This document shows positions 8,601 through 15,810 of a DNA stretch of 64,000 nt, in pieces (position 1 is the first letter of the stretch; every line of letters starts with the position of its first letter). A program made the translations under genes and the position numbers. The stretch is taken from the NCBI GenBank assembly GCA_050633265.1, contig JBOEGE010000004.1, positions 500,933 to 564,932 on the forward strand, in the 5' to 3' direction. The notes beneath the pieces were generated by a model. The model saw only the letters and a list, made by a program, of their open reading frames with translations. It had not been told where the DNA came from and did no database searches. The DNA comes from JBLHZY01 sp050633265 (GTDB lineage Bacteria; Pseudomonadota; Alphaproteobacteria; Rhodobacterales; Rhodobacteraceae).

Positions 8601-9073
8601 GCCTGCTCACGGCCTTTGAACAAGTCAATGCGAATTTCTCAAATCTCTTTACCCATCTCTTTGGCGGCGGCGAGGCCAAACTCGTTTTGGTCGAATCCGA
8701 TGACCCATTGGAAGCCGGTCTTGAGATCATGTGCCAACCGCCGGGCAAAAAACTCAGCACACTCAGCCTGCTTTCAGGCGGCGAACAAACCCTCACAGCG
8801 CTCGCGCTGATCTTCGCGGTCTTCCTCGCAAATCCCGCGCCGATCTGTGTGCTAGATGAGGTCGACGCGCCGCTTGACGATGCCAATGTCACCCGCTTTT
8901 GCGATATGCTCGATGAAATGGCCCGCCAAACCGATACGCGCTTTTTGGTGATCACACACCACGCCGTAACGATGTCGCGCATGGACCGCCTCTTTGGGGT
9001 CACCATGGCCGAACAAGGCGTGAGCCAACTCGTCTCCGTTGATCTCAAAAAGGCCGAAGCGCTGGTGGCTTAA
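5618..9073 (+). CDS. smc: Chromosome segregation ATPase SMC
   Basis: Structural maintenance of chromosomes protein, 1,151 residues, the usual length. It works with ScpA/ScpB in origin segregation and chromosome compaction. The N-terminal Walker A is GPNGCGKSN at about residue 32. Two long Ala/Glu/Arg-rich coiled-coil arms follow, interrupted by a hinge at about residues 500-640 (GYEAALGAALADDLRAPAVG). The C-terminal head has LSGGEQTLTALAL and the Walker B VLDEVDAPLDDAN. The start is TTG at 5618, giving the canonical MRFTKLRLNGFKSF, with GAGGG seven bases upstream. The coiled coils leave several long antisense frames that are not genes. Confidence 0.98.
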   Translation: MRFTKLRLNGFKSFVDPTDLIIADGLTGVVGPNGCGKSNLLEALRWVMGENRPTAMRGGGMEDVIFAGASTRPARNFAEVGLFIDNSERLAPSGFNESDGLEIIRRITRDAGSAYKVNTKDVRARDVQMLFADASTGAHSPALVRQGQISELINAKPKNRRRILEEAAGISGLYQRRHEAELKLKGAETNLTRVDDVIEQLAAQLGQLARQARQAARYREIGDELRRAEGLLLYRRWREADEARQEAGEILTERTRQAGEAERLAREGSKAREAREAALPPLREEEAIAAAVLQRLTVQRDTLADEEARAVEMIETLERRIAQLAADGEREESLNRDAGETIERLEWEARELAKAGEGHASKLETAAGISAESADILQSRESALSELTEDVARLAARHQAAHRLLEDNRKMMSRAEGEAAGAREAVSASKEALARSAADFEAAEKAQTAANAAAEAAEAALVAADEARSEAQLREADARAGRSEAEGEVNALRAEVGALAKLVERDTAEGGHVLDMLRVEAGYEAALGAALADDLRAPAVGKDAPSGWAQLPGYADAQSLPSGVRALTNYVSVPEVLVRRMGQVGLVDRDQGAALQADLLPGQRLVSVEGDLWRWDGFRAGAEDAPSAAALRLQQLNRLETLKQELVGATARFDGALAAHTLLRDELTKATEADQAARNARRDADRAVSEASRALSRAEAERNIASGKLESLSLAVSRHEEEAMSARTRLKDTETAVAALPDLAAARGQVEDVKMTVEAARMTMMAKRSAHDEIRREGEARTRRSQEVTKEVSGWRHRLETAEKRIAELGARKLASEAELSEAAAAPAEIKAKREELNSAIAEAETRRAKSADGLALGEAALREATMTEREAERLAGEAREARARAEARSDAARETVTAAAERIQEEQDTTPQKLLETLDANPEKMPASEAIENDVNRLKRLRDALGAVNLRAEEDSKEVREEHDLLVSEKADLEEAIKKLRTGISSLNREGRERLLTAFEQVNANFSNLFTHLFGGGEAKLVLVESDDPLEAGLEIMCQPPGKKLSTLSLLSGGEQTLTALALIFAVFLANPAPICVLDEVDAPLDDANVTRFCDMLDEMARQTDTRFLVITHHAVTMSRMDRLFGVTMAEQGVSQLVSVDLKKAEALVA

Positions 9074-9081
9074 GCCCCTCC

Positions 9082-9114
9082 TTCACAGTTGGAAAAATAT
9101 CCCCGCCGGAGGCA
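9082..9114. repeat. Intergenic repeat, CCGCCGGAGG type, copy A
   Basis: A 33-base element: TTCACAGTTG, three variable bases, AAATATCCCCGCCGGAGGCA. It matches 27755-27787 except for the three variable positions. It sits between the convergent ends of smc and the lytic transglycosylase gene. The CCGCCGGAGG core is nearly self-complementary. Confidence 0.75.
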
Positions 9115-9136
9115 TCCCACCGCGCGCCGCTTTCCC

Positions 9137-10309
9137 CTAGAGCCGTTTTAGCAAATCCGCCGTTGGCCAAGCATCCGCTGCAAGCCCAAGGCGTTCTTGC
9201 TCTTTTTGAACGGCCTCACGGGTGCGCGCGCCCAGAATTCCATCAATCTTGCCAACATCATACCCGCGCGCGGCAAGCTTTTTCTGCAATGACTTCATCT
9301 GCGTATCCGAAAGCCCGGCATCTGGATTGCCCGGATTAAAAACCGGCGCCCCTGTCAGCCGCGTGGCAAAATAAGCTGCTGTGGTGACGTAGACATAGCT
9401 TTGGTTCCATTCAAAATAGACGCGATAATTGGGATAGGCCAAAAAGGCCGGGCCATGGCGCCCCTCGGGCAGAAGGATCGAAGAGGGCAGGCCTTTGGCC
9501 GCAAAATCCCCGTTGCGCGGCCGGACCCCCATCTGCGCCCATTGCTCAGGCGTGAGGCGCGTGCGCAGGCCGGTTTTGCTCCAGTCGAGCCCCTCAGGAA
9601 CGATGACTTCTTGCAGCCAAGGCTCGTTTGCGCGCCATCCCAAAGCGCGCAGCATTTTCGCGCCGGAAAACAGCGCATCGGGTGCGGAGGTTTTGAGCGA
9701 AACATGCCCGTCACCATCACCATCAACACCGTTTTCCAAGATATCGGCGGGCAGCATCTGCACCATGCCGATCTCTCCGGCCCAGGCGCCAATTGTATGT
9801 GTCGGGCTGAAATCGCCCTTCTCAAAAAGCTCAAGGGCGGCCAAAATCTGCGGCTGAAAGAGCTCGGGGCGGCGGCAATCATGCGAAAGCGTCAATAGCG
9901 CGTTGAGCGTGTTATAATCGCCCTGAATGGCGCCGAAATCGGTTTCCAGCGCCCAAAAAGCCAAAAGAACCCCCCGACTGACGCCATAGTCGCGCTCGAT
10001 TTTGTTAAACAAAGAATTGTAGCGCTGGGCATTGGCATTGCCGGTTTTGATCCGGTGCTGGCTGATCACGCGGCGGGAAAAATCGGTAAAGCCCATCTTG
10101 AAAACGCCCTGTGCGCGATCAGCCTTTAGAACGGCATTGTCCTGGCGCGCGGAGGCAAAGAACTTATCGACAGTCGCGCGCGCATGGCCCGCTGCGATGG
10201 CCTCGGATTTCATCGTGCCGATGAAGCTTGAAAAACTGCCACCACAGGGGGCGGACTGGGCCATATTGACCCCCAGAACAAGAGCGGCGAGGGCGGGCAA
10301 GAGACGCAT
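9137..10309 (-). CDS. Lytic murein transglycosylase (MltB-like) with peptidoglycan-binding domain
   Basis: Exported, periplasmic glycan-strand-cleaving enzyme of 390 residues. A signal peptide covers residues 1-20 (MRLLPALAALVLGVNMAQSA). The MltB/SLT_2 domain follows at about residues 25-310, with the catalytic Glu in FWALETDFGAIQG and the family motifs EIGMVQMLPADI and YPNYRVYFEWNQS. Residues 325-390 form a PG_binding_1 repeat (LQKKLAARGYDVGKIDGILG). There is no lipobox, so it is soluble rather than a lipoprotein. The AAGGATATTTC ribosome site supports the ATG at 10309. It is monocistronic and convergent with smc. Confidence 0.93.
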   Translation of the reverse strand: MRLLPALAALVLGVNMAQSAPCGGSFSSFIGTMKSEAIAAGHARATVDKFFASARQDNAVLKADRAQGVFKMGFTDFSRRVISQHRIKTGNANAQRYNSLFNKIERDYGVSRGVLLAFWALETDFGAIQGDYNTLNALLTLSHDCRRPELFQPQILAALELFEKGDFSPTHTIGAWAGEIGMVQMLPADILENGVDGDGDGHVSLKTSAPDALFSGAKMLRALGWRANEPWLQEVIVPEGLDWSKTGLRTRLTPEQWAQMGVRPRNGDFAAKGLPSSILLPEGRHGPAFLAYPNYRVYFEWNQSYVYVTTAAYFATRLTGAPVFNPGNPDAGLSDTQMKSLQKKLAARGYDVGKIDGILGARTREAVQKEQERLGLAADAWPTADLLKRL

Positions 10310-10357
10310 GAAATATCCTTTGAAACAATACCGGGTTATCCTAGCAGCCTGAAACCT

Positions 10358-11287
10358 CTAGGCAAGCAATCGGGCGATCAACAAAGCGGCAAGGGCGGCA
10401 AAAAGCCCCAATGTCCAGGCGCGCCAGAGCTGGGCGATGGCGGCCTCGATTTGCGGTGCGCCAGGCGCGCGATCGCCGCTTTCATTGACCCATGGAAAAT
10501 CGCGCATCTCGCCTTCATAGCTGCGTGGCCCACTGAGCGCGACACCAAGCGTGCGGGCCATTGCGGCTTCGGGCCAGCCAGCATTCGGCGAACGATGCAG
10601 CCTTGCATCGCGATAAACGCCACGAAAGGAATCGCGCGGCCCGCTATAGGCAATCAAAACGGCGGAAAGGCGCGCCGGGATCAGATTGAGCAGATCATCA
10701 AAACGCGCAGCGGCCCAGCCAAAGGCCTCAAGGCGCGGTGTGCGATAGCCGATCATACTGTCGGCGGTATTGGTGATTTTATAGATCAAAAGGCCGGGCA
10801 ATCCGCCGATGAGAAACCAAAATGCAGGGGCGATCACCCCGTCGGAAAAATTCTCGGCCCCGCTTTCAATGGCGGCGCGGGCAACGGCGGGGGCATCCAT
10901 TTGTGCCGTGTCACGGCCAACGATCATCGCCACCGCAGCGCGCCCCTCGTCCAAGCCATTGCGCAGGCCATTGGCCACATCGCGCAGATGATCGACAAGC
11001 GAACGCTGGGCCAAAAGAATGGCGAGAGCAAGCACTTCTGCCGCTTGGCTTGGCAATGCTTTGAGGAGTAGGCCAAGCGCCCCGGCCCCAAAAACAAGGG
11101 CGAGCATTACAGCGATTCCATGCAGTTTTCGGCGCGTGTTTGAGAGGGTGTGTTTGTTGAAACGGATCTCAAGCGCGCTGATCAAGCGGCCCATCAGAAC
11201 GGCCGGATGTGGGATGCGCGACCAGATCCATTTCGGCTCTCCAAAGATCGCATCAAGCGCTGTACCAAGGGCAAAAACGATGCTCAT
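10358..11287 (-). CDS. cobD: Adenosylcobinamide-phosphate synthase CobD/CbiB
   Basis: Membrane enzyme of 309 residues that attaches (R)-1-amino-2-propanol phosphate to adenosylcobyric acid. The family N-terminus (LDAIFGEPKWIWSRIPHPAV) and the ENFSDGVIAPAFWFLIGGLPG and KITNTADSMIGYRT motifs are present, with several hydrophobic segments. The ATG at 11287 overlaps the cobC stop (ATGA). It is the third gene of the minus-strand DUF1636-cobC-cobD operon. Confidence 0.95.
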   Translation of the reverse strand: MSIVFALGTALDAIFGEPKWIWSRIPHPAVLMGRLISALEIRFNKHTLSNTRRKLHGIAVMLALVFGAGALGLLLKALPSQAAEVLALAILLAQRSLVDHLRDVANGLRNGLDEGRAAVAMIVGRDTAQMDAPAVARAAIESGAENFSDGVIAPAFWFLIGGLPGLLIYKITNTADSMIGYRTPRLEAFGWAAARFDDLLNLIPARLSAVLIAYSGPRDSFRGVYRDARLHRSPNAGWPEAAMARTLGVALSGPRSYEGEMRDFPWVNESGDRAPGAPQIEAAIAQLWRAWTLGLFAALAALLIARLLA

Positions 11288-12249
11288 GACACAGCCGATT
11301 CAAGCTGATGCCAGCCATCACTATGGGGCAGTCCAAGGCGGATAAGGCTTTGGGAATAGGGAAAAATACGGCTCCAGATATGTGCTTTGGCAAGGCGATT
11401 TTGAAGAGCAGCAGCATCCGCAACATCATAAAGACGAAACAGATCCGTGCCCCCGATCAGCCTGCTTTGCGGCGCCATGAGGGCATCCAGCCGGGCCGCA
11501 TCTTTTGCAAGGCGCGCGCGGGTTTGTGCGGCCCAATCCAGATCATTTAGGGCGCGGGTGCCGATCTCTATCGCAGGGCCCGAAGCGGCCCAAGGGCCAA
11601 GCAGATCGCTCATCGAGGCCGCGCCGTTTTTCAGCGTTTCGGGATGGGCGATGGCAAAACCAAGGCGCAGCCCCGCAAGGCCCCAGAATTTGCCGAAACT
11701 TTTGAGGACAATCGTGCCGGGCTGCGCGGTTTTTGCGATCAGGCTTTGGGCAGGCATCACATCGCAAAAGCTCTCGTCGATGATCGTGAGCGGGGCGGCA
11801 TTTTGAGGCGCGGCGAGGCGGCCATCGGGATTGTTGGGGTGGACGAAAACGTCTGCATCAATGCTTGTGGCGGCGTGATCCAAGACTTCCCAGCCGGCGG
11901 CGGCAAAGGCGGCGGCGTGTTCGTTATAGGTCGGTGTTTGGATCGAAACGCGGCCCTTTGCGCGCAGATGCGGGATGCGCGCGATGAGGGCAGAGGCGCC
12001 ATGTGCGGGGATGATCAGCGCCTCATCCGGCACATTCCAGAATTGGCGCGCGGCCGCGATAAGGGCGTTTTGGGCGCGCTGATCTGGGAGCCTTGCCCAA
12101 GCCTGCGCAGAGATTTCGCCCACTGGATAGGGATGCGGATTGATGCCGGTTGAGAGATCAATCCAATCGGCTCGCGCACCGCCAAATTCGGCGATTGCGG
12201 CATCAAGCCTGCCGCCATGATCGCGCGGCGCATCTGCGCGATTGGTCAC
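11284..12249 (-). CDS. cobC: Threonine-phosphate decarboxylase CobC
   Basis: PLP-dependent fold-type I enzyme, 321 residues, predicted to make aminopropanol phosphate for the nucleotide-loop side chain used by CobD. The N-terminal HGGRLDAAIAEFGGARADWIDLSTG block (split across the domain start) is typical of the family. The PLP lysine lies in VLKSFGKFWGLAGLRLGF. I place the start at the GTG at 12249, one base after the DUF1636 stop, because upstream in-frame sequence lies entirely inside that gene. It overlaps cobD by four bases. Confidence 0.92.
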   Translation of the reverse strand: MTNRADAPRDHGGRLDAAIAEFGGARADWIDLSTGINPHPYPVGEISAQAWARLPDQRAQNALIAAARQFWNVPDEALIIPAHGASALIARIPHLRAKGRVSIQTPTYNEHAAAFAAAGWEVLDHAATSIDADVFVHPNNPDGRLAAPQNAAPLTIIDESFCDVMPAQSLIAKTAQPGTIVLKSFGKFWGLAGLRLGFAIAHPETLKNGAASMSDLLGPWAASGPAIEIGTRALNDLDWAAQTRARLAKDAARLDALMAPQSRLIGGTDLFRLYDVADAAALQNRLAKAHIWSRIFPYSQSLIRLGLPHSDGWHQLESAVS

Positions 12250-12250
12250 G

Positions 12251-12625
12251 TTATGCGCCTTCGGGAAGCGGTGGGTGGCGGGTAACGAAATGCCCCTTAA
12301 CCCCTTGAGGCCATTCGCGATAGGGGACTTGCCCGCTTTCAGATGCAGCATGTTTTTCAGCGTATTCGACGATCGCTTCGGCATCCTCAGGCGAGCCTTC
12401 AAACCGCCCCAAAGTATAGGCCAGTTTGCCCGCGGCTTGGACGGCAATATTGCAGCTGTGATCGCAGCCCATCAGGCAAGAAACGCGCCGGGTTTGGATG
12501 TTATCGCGCCCGGATGCGGCAGCCTCGACCGCTTGGGCGAGTTTTTCACCATCGGTTAGGCCCGCCGTTTCGGCATCCCAGCCCTCGCGTTTGCATGTAT
12601 CGCAGATGGTGATCCAGGTGGCCAT
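12251..12625 (-). CDS. DUF1636 cysteine-rich protein
   Basis: A 124-residue protein with CDTCKREGW near the N-terminus and a CLMGCDHSC motif at about residues 49-57, a thioredoxin-like-ferredoxin pattern that probably binds a metal or Fe-S cluster. DUF1636 genes are often found with cobalamin genes, and here it is the first gene of the cobC-cobD operon. Its biochemical role is not established; a metal or redox function in B12 synthesis is inference. Confidence 0.85.
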   Translation of the reverse strand: MATWITICDTCKREGWDAETAGLTDGEKLAQAVEAAASGRDNIQTRRVSCLMGCDHSCNIAVQAAGKLAYTLGRFEGSPEDAEAIVEYAEKHAASESGQVPYREWPQGVKGHFVTRHPPLPEGA

Positions 12626-12787
12626 TTTGCCGCTCTCCTTGCCTCATGTCATTGCGTTCAAGCGGATTTTTGCTTGCGGTGCAAGGGGAAGGCTTTTTAG
12701 GGGGAGACTTTACGCCGCAGTTAAACTTTTATGTGCGCTTTGATAGCAGGCAAGGAGAAGAGCCATCCCCAAGGTAAAGGCGTATCC

Positions 12788-13171
12788 GTGAGACTCAAAG
12801 TTTTGATCGTCCAGAGCAAGCATGAGCTTGGCCTCGTTTGGCAGAGCCATCTTGCGCGCCAGGGCTGTGAGGTTGTTTTGGCCCATAATGAGGATGAGGC
12901 GATCCGCGATTTGCGGGTGCGGGCTGTGGATATTGTTATTCTGGATCTGGTGCTTGAGGGGGGCGGCGCCTTTTCGGTTGCGGATTTTGCCGCCTATCGC
13001 CGCCCTGAGGCCAAGATCATTTTCGTTACCAATACGCGCTTTTTCTCTGATGGCTCGATCTTCCAGCATATTGCAAATGCGGCCGCGTTTTTGCCAACCG
13101 AAACCTCGCTTGAGGACCTAAGCGCCGTGGTCGAATATCACAGCCCGGCGCGCGGGGCAGCCGTGGGCTGA
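12788..13171 (+). CDS. Atypical response-regulator receiver-domain protein
   Basis: About 127 residues, one CheY-like fold and nothing else. The start is GTG at 12788, with AAAGG about seven bases upstream, giving MRLKVLIVQSKHELG. An upstream in-frame ATG at 12731 would add an unconvincing leader. The phospho-acceptor position is kept (VDIVILDLVLE), but the acidic pair normally found after beta1 is replaced by Q-S in LIVQSKHE, and the usual conserved Lys is not obvious near FVTNTRFFSDG. It may be a pseudo-receiver that works without classical Mg2+-dependent phosphorylation. No kinase gene is adjacent. Confidence 0.8.
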   Translation: MRLKVLIVQSKHELGLVWQSHLARQGCEVVLAHNEDEAIRDLRVRAVDIVILDLVLEGGGAFSVADFAAYRRPEAKIIFVTNTRFFSDGSIFQHIANAAAFLPTETSLEDLSAVVEYHSPARGAAVG

Positions 13172-14146
13172 TTAGCCGCGCCCATGCGGAGCCAGCCAAT
13201 CCAAATCGGGGCCGATAGGCACGATACGGTGGGGATTGATCGTGTCGTGGCTGTAATAGTAATGGCGGGTGATGTGATCGAAATTCACCGTCTCGGCCAC
13301 GCCATCCCATTGATAAAGCTCGCGTGTATAGGCCCAGAGATTTGGGAAATCGACAAGCCGTTTGCGATTGCATTTGAAGTGGCCGTGATAGACCGGATCA
13401 AAGCGAAAAAGGGTTGTCACAAGGCGCCAATCGGCCTCGGTTATCTGATCGCCCATTAGGTAGCGATTGGTTTGCAGGCGGGTTTCCAGCCACTCAAGGC
13501 TTTCAAATAGCGGGGTGATGGCGGCATCATAGGCGCGCTGTGTCGTGGCGAAACCGGCCTTGTAGACGCCGTTGTTCACTGTGTCATAGATGCGCGCGTT
13601 TACGGCCTCAATCGCATCGCGCTGTGCTGCTGGCCAGAAATCAAGCCTGTTGCCGGTGATCCCATCAAAGGCGGAATTGAACATGCGGATGATCTCGGCG
13701 CTTTCATTGGAAACGATGGTTTGGCGCTGTTTGTCCCAGAGGATCGGGACTGTGACGCGGCCTGAAATATTGGGATCGGCGCGCAGGTAAATATCGCGCG
13801 CGAAAGGCAGGCCATGAAGCGTATCGCCTGTTGCGCCGGGGAAGTCTGTCTCAAACGTCCAGCCGTCGGAAAGCATATCGGGGTGCACCACAGAGATGCT
13901 GATATGATCAGAAAGGCCTTTGAGGGCACGAAAGATCAGCGTGCGATGCGCCCAAGGGCAAGCGAGTGAAACATAGAGATGATAACGCCCCGATTCGGCC
14001 TTGAACCCATCGGTGCCGCTTGGCCCTTTGCTGCCATCGGGGGTGATCCAGTTGCGAAATGTGGTAACGCTGCGTTGGAAGGCGCCGCCTGTTTCTTTGG
14101 TGTCATACCATTGATCATGCCACTCGCCGTCTTTTAGAAAACCCAT
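13172..14146 (-). CDS. Glutathionyl-hydroquinone reductase (Xi-class GST, YqjG/PcpF type)
   Basis: A 324-residue cytoplasmic enzyme that reduces glutathionyl-hydroquinones. The Xi-class catalytic Cys is at residue 63 in SLACPWAHRT, and the family sequences FPGATGD, GRVTVPILWDK and NESAEIIRMFN follow, with a GST C-terminal domain (GDQITEADWRLVTTLFRFD). The ATG at 14146 is preceded by AAGGAGCGCGAAG. Its 3' end abuts the convergent receiver-domain gene. Confidence 0.93.
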   Translation of the reverse strand: MGFLKDGEWHDQWYDTKETGGAFQRSVTTFRNWITPDGSKGPSGTDGFKAESGRYHLYVSLACPWAHRTLIFRALKGLSDHISISVVHPDMLSDGWTFETDFPGATGDTLHGLPFARDIYLRADPNISGRVTVPILWDKQRQTIVSNESAEIIRMFNSAFDGITGNRLDFWPAAQRDAIEAVNARIYDTVNNGVYKAGFATTQRAYDAAITPLFESLEWLETRLQTNRYLMGDQITEADWRLVTTLFRFDPVYHGHFKCNRKRLVDFPNLWAYTRELYQWDGVAETVNFDHITRHYYYSHDTINPHRIVPIGPDLDWLAPHGRG

Positions 14147-14452
14147 CTTCGCGCTCCTTTTGCTCTGAATAGAGATAACCTGAGCGCTGGCGCAGGGAAA
14201 CTGCTGGATCTGTGCATGTGGCCTGCGCTGATGCACAGAGAGGCCGGGGGCAAAGCGGCACCGCGCCGCATAATGGTTTGCGCCGAATGGCCCATGGGCT
14301 TATACCCCAATGAAACGACGCCCAACCGGGCCAGAGAGGTTGGCAGCGAAGGGATCGACCCAGATAGGGGATCACACCGCTGCATCGTTTGAACTGTCCG
14401 ACCTCTTTGCGCCTGCGCTGCGGCTTTTGCTGCCATAAGAGAGGACATTTTC
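14147..14452. promoter_or_regulatory. Divergent intergenic region ahead of the corrin-ring operon
   Basis: The gap holds no gene that I can support. It has a perfect eight-base inverted repeat, CTGTGCAT and ATGCACAG with a 13-base gap (14210-14238), and a short GCGGC/GCCGC hairpin at about 14253-14267. I find no B12 box on either strand, so this operon does not appear to have the same riboswitch as cbtB. Promoters for both divergent genes should lie here. A ribosome-binding stretch, GAGAGGAC, precedes the gene at 14453. Confidence 0.5.
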
Positions 14453-14689
14453 ATGCGCTTTGCCCTGCTTTCATCAATTTCGTTCGCCTTTGGCGCCATT
14501 GCCGGGCCGCTTGCCGCGCACCCTGGGCATTTGGTCGATCAATTGGGCCACAACCATTGGGTTGCGGGCGCGGCGGCAGGGGCGGCGATTGCGATTGCGC
14601 TTTGGGGCGCGCTCAAGGGCAAATCGGGCGAAAAATCCACCGACGATGAAGCAGAAGAGGGCGCAGAGCCCACCCCACAGGAGGCCTGA
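14453..14689 (+). CDS. Small His-rich membrane protein (DUF6732-like)
   Basis: A 78-residue protein. An N-terminal signal or membrane helix (MRFALLSSISFAFGAIAGPLA) ends in a histidine-rich segment, HPGHLVDQLGHNHW. A second helix (VAGAAAGAAIAIALWGALKG) and an acidic tail follow. It resembles the small DUF6732 family of Rhodobacteraceae as I remember it. It leads the cobalamin ring operon and is two bases from cbiX. The HPGH motif recalls the first helix of HupE/UreJ metal permeases, which suggests metal binding, but that is inference. Confidence 0.75.
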   Translation: MRFALLSSISFAFGAIAGPLAAHPGHLVDQLGHNHWVAGAAAGAAIAIALWGALKGKSGEKSTDDEAEEGAEPTPQEA

Positions 14690-14691
14690 GC

Positions 14692-15810
14692 ATGGCAAAA
14701 ACCGGCGTAATGATCTGCGGGCATGGCTCGCGCAGCCAAGCGGCGGTTGATGAATTTGCAGTGCTGGCGCAGAAATTGCCTGCGCTTTTGCCAAGCGATT
14801 GGATGGTTGATTATGGCTATCTTGAGTTTGCCAATCCGGTGATCCGTGATGGGCTTGATCGGCTGCGGGATGCGGGCTGTGATCGGATTTTGGCCGTGCC
14901 GGGGATGCTTTTGGCGGCGATGCATTCCAAGAATGATATTCCCACGGTGCTGAATACATATGCTGCCAAGAACGGTATTGAGGTGCGTTATGGCCGCGAG
15001 CTTGGGGTTGATCCTAAGATGATTGCGGCGGCTGGCGCGCGCATTCAAGCGGCGGTTGATGCGGCCAATGCAGAGCACGGGGACGTGCCTTTGGAAGAGA
15101 CCTGCCTTGTTGTGATCGGGCGCGGGGCCTCTGATCCGGATGCCAATGGCAACGTGGCGAAAATCGCGCGGATGTTGCACGAGGGGCTTGGTTTTGGCTG
15201 GTGTGAAGTGGGCTATTCTGGGGTGACATTTCCGCTGGTCGAGCCGTGCTTGGCCCATGCCGCCAAGCTTGGCTATAAGCGGATCGTTGTCTTTCCCTAC
15301 TTCCTTTTCACCGGCATTTTGATTGATCGGATTTATGGATTTACCGATCAGGTTGCCGCCACCAATCCCGGCATACAATTCGTCAAAGCGGGCTATCTTG
15401 GCGATCATGATCAGGTGCTTGCCACCTTTGCTGAGCGGATCACAGAGCAGGTCGGGGAAATCCCGCCGCCCAATTGTGCGATGTGCAAATACCGCACGCA
15501 AGTGCTTGGTTTTGAAGCGGAAGTTGGCGCGGTTCAAGAAAGCCATCATCACCATGTAGAAGGGCAGGGCGCCTCTGCTCCTGGCTCCAACGTGGAAGAT
15601 TGCGCGCTTTGCGATACTTTTTGCACAGGTGAATGCCGCCTTGAGATGAGCGATCACCACCATGATCACAGCCACGGGCATGGGCATTCCCACGATCACG
15701 AACATAGCCACGGGCACAGCCACGCGCATGACCATTCCCATGATCATGTGCACCCAGAATACCCCCATGCCAAACATCCCCATGGCCCCGAAAGCGCGCG
15801 CAAGAAATGA
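14692..15810 (+). CDS. cbiX: Sirohydrochlorin cobaltochelatase, long CbiX type
   Basis: A 372-residue class II chelatase that inserts cobalt (or possibly iron) into sirohydrochlorin. Two chelatase half-domains are visible: MICGHGSRSQAAVDEF at residues 7-22 with the active-site His, and a second around residues 135-260 (VVIGRGASDPDANGN; FPYFLFTGILIDRI). The C-terminus has CAMC and CALCDTFCTGEC motifs, which may hold an Fe-S cluster, and a long His/Asp/Gly-rich tail with more than 25 histidines, probably a metal store. It overlaps the next gene by four bases. CbiX is usual in early-cobalt pathways, so its presence next to cobN and cobJ-type genes is notable. Confidence 0.92.
   Translation: MAKTGVMICGHGSRSQAAVDEFAVLAQKLPALLPSDWMVDYGYLEFANPVIRDGLDRLRDAGCDRILAVPGMLLAAMHSKNDIPTVLNTYAAKNGIEVRYGRELGVDPKMIAAAGARIQAAVDAANAEHGDVPLEETCLVVIGRGASDPDANGNVAKIARMLHEGLGFGWCEVGYSGVTFPLVEPCLAHAAKLGYKRIVVFPYFLFTGILIDRIYGFTDQVAATNPGIQFVKAGYLGDHDQVLATFAERITEQVGEIPPPNCAMCKYRTQVLGFEAEVGAVQESHHHHVEGQGASAPGSNVEDCALCDTFCTGECRLEMSDHHHDHSHGHGHSHDHEHSHGHSHAHDHSHDHVHPEYPHAKHPHGPESARKK

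Noticed and set aside
7639..9048. Long minus-strand ORF of about 469 codons inside smc, and another at 6524-7930
   Set aside because: They run antisense to the SMC coiled-coil region. Their proteins are Ser/Arg or Leu/Gly rich without domains, as expected from a GC-rich Ala/Glu-rich gene read backwards.
14147..14452. A cobalamin riboswitch upstream of the corrin-ring operon
   Set aside because: I looked for the B12 box and the upstream core on both strands and found neither.
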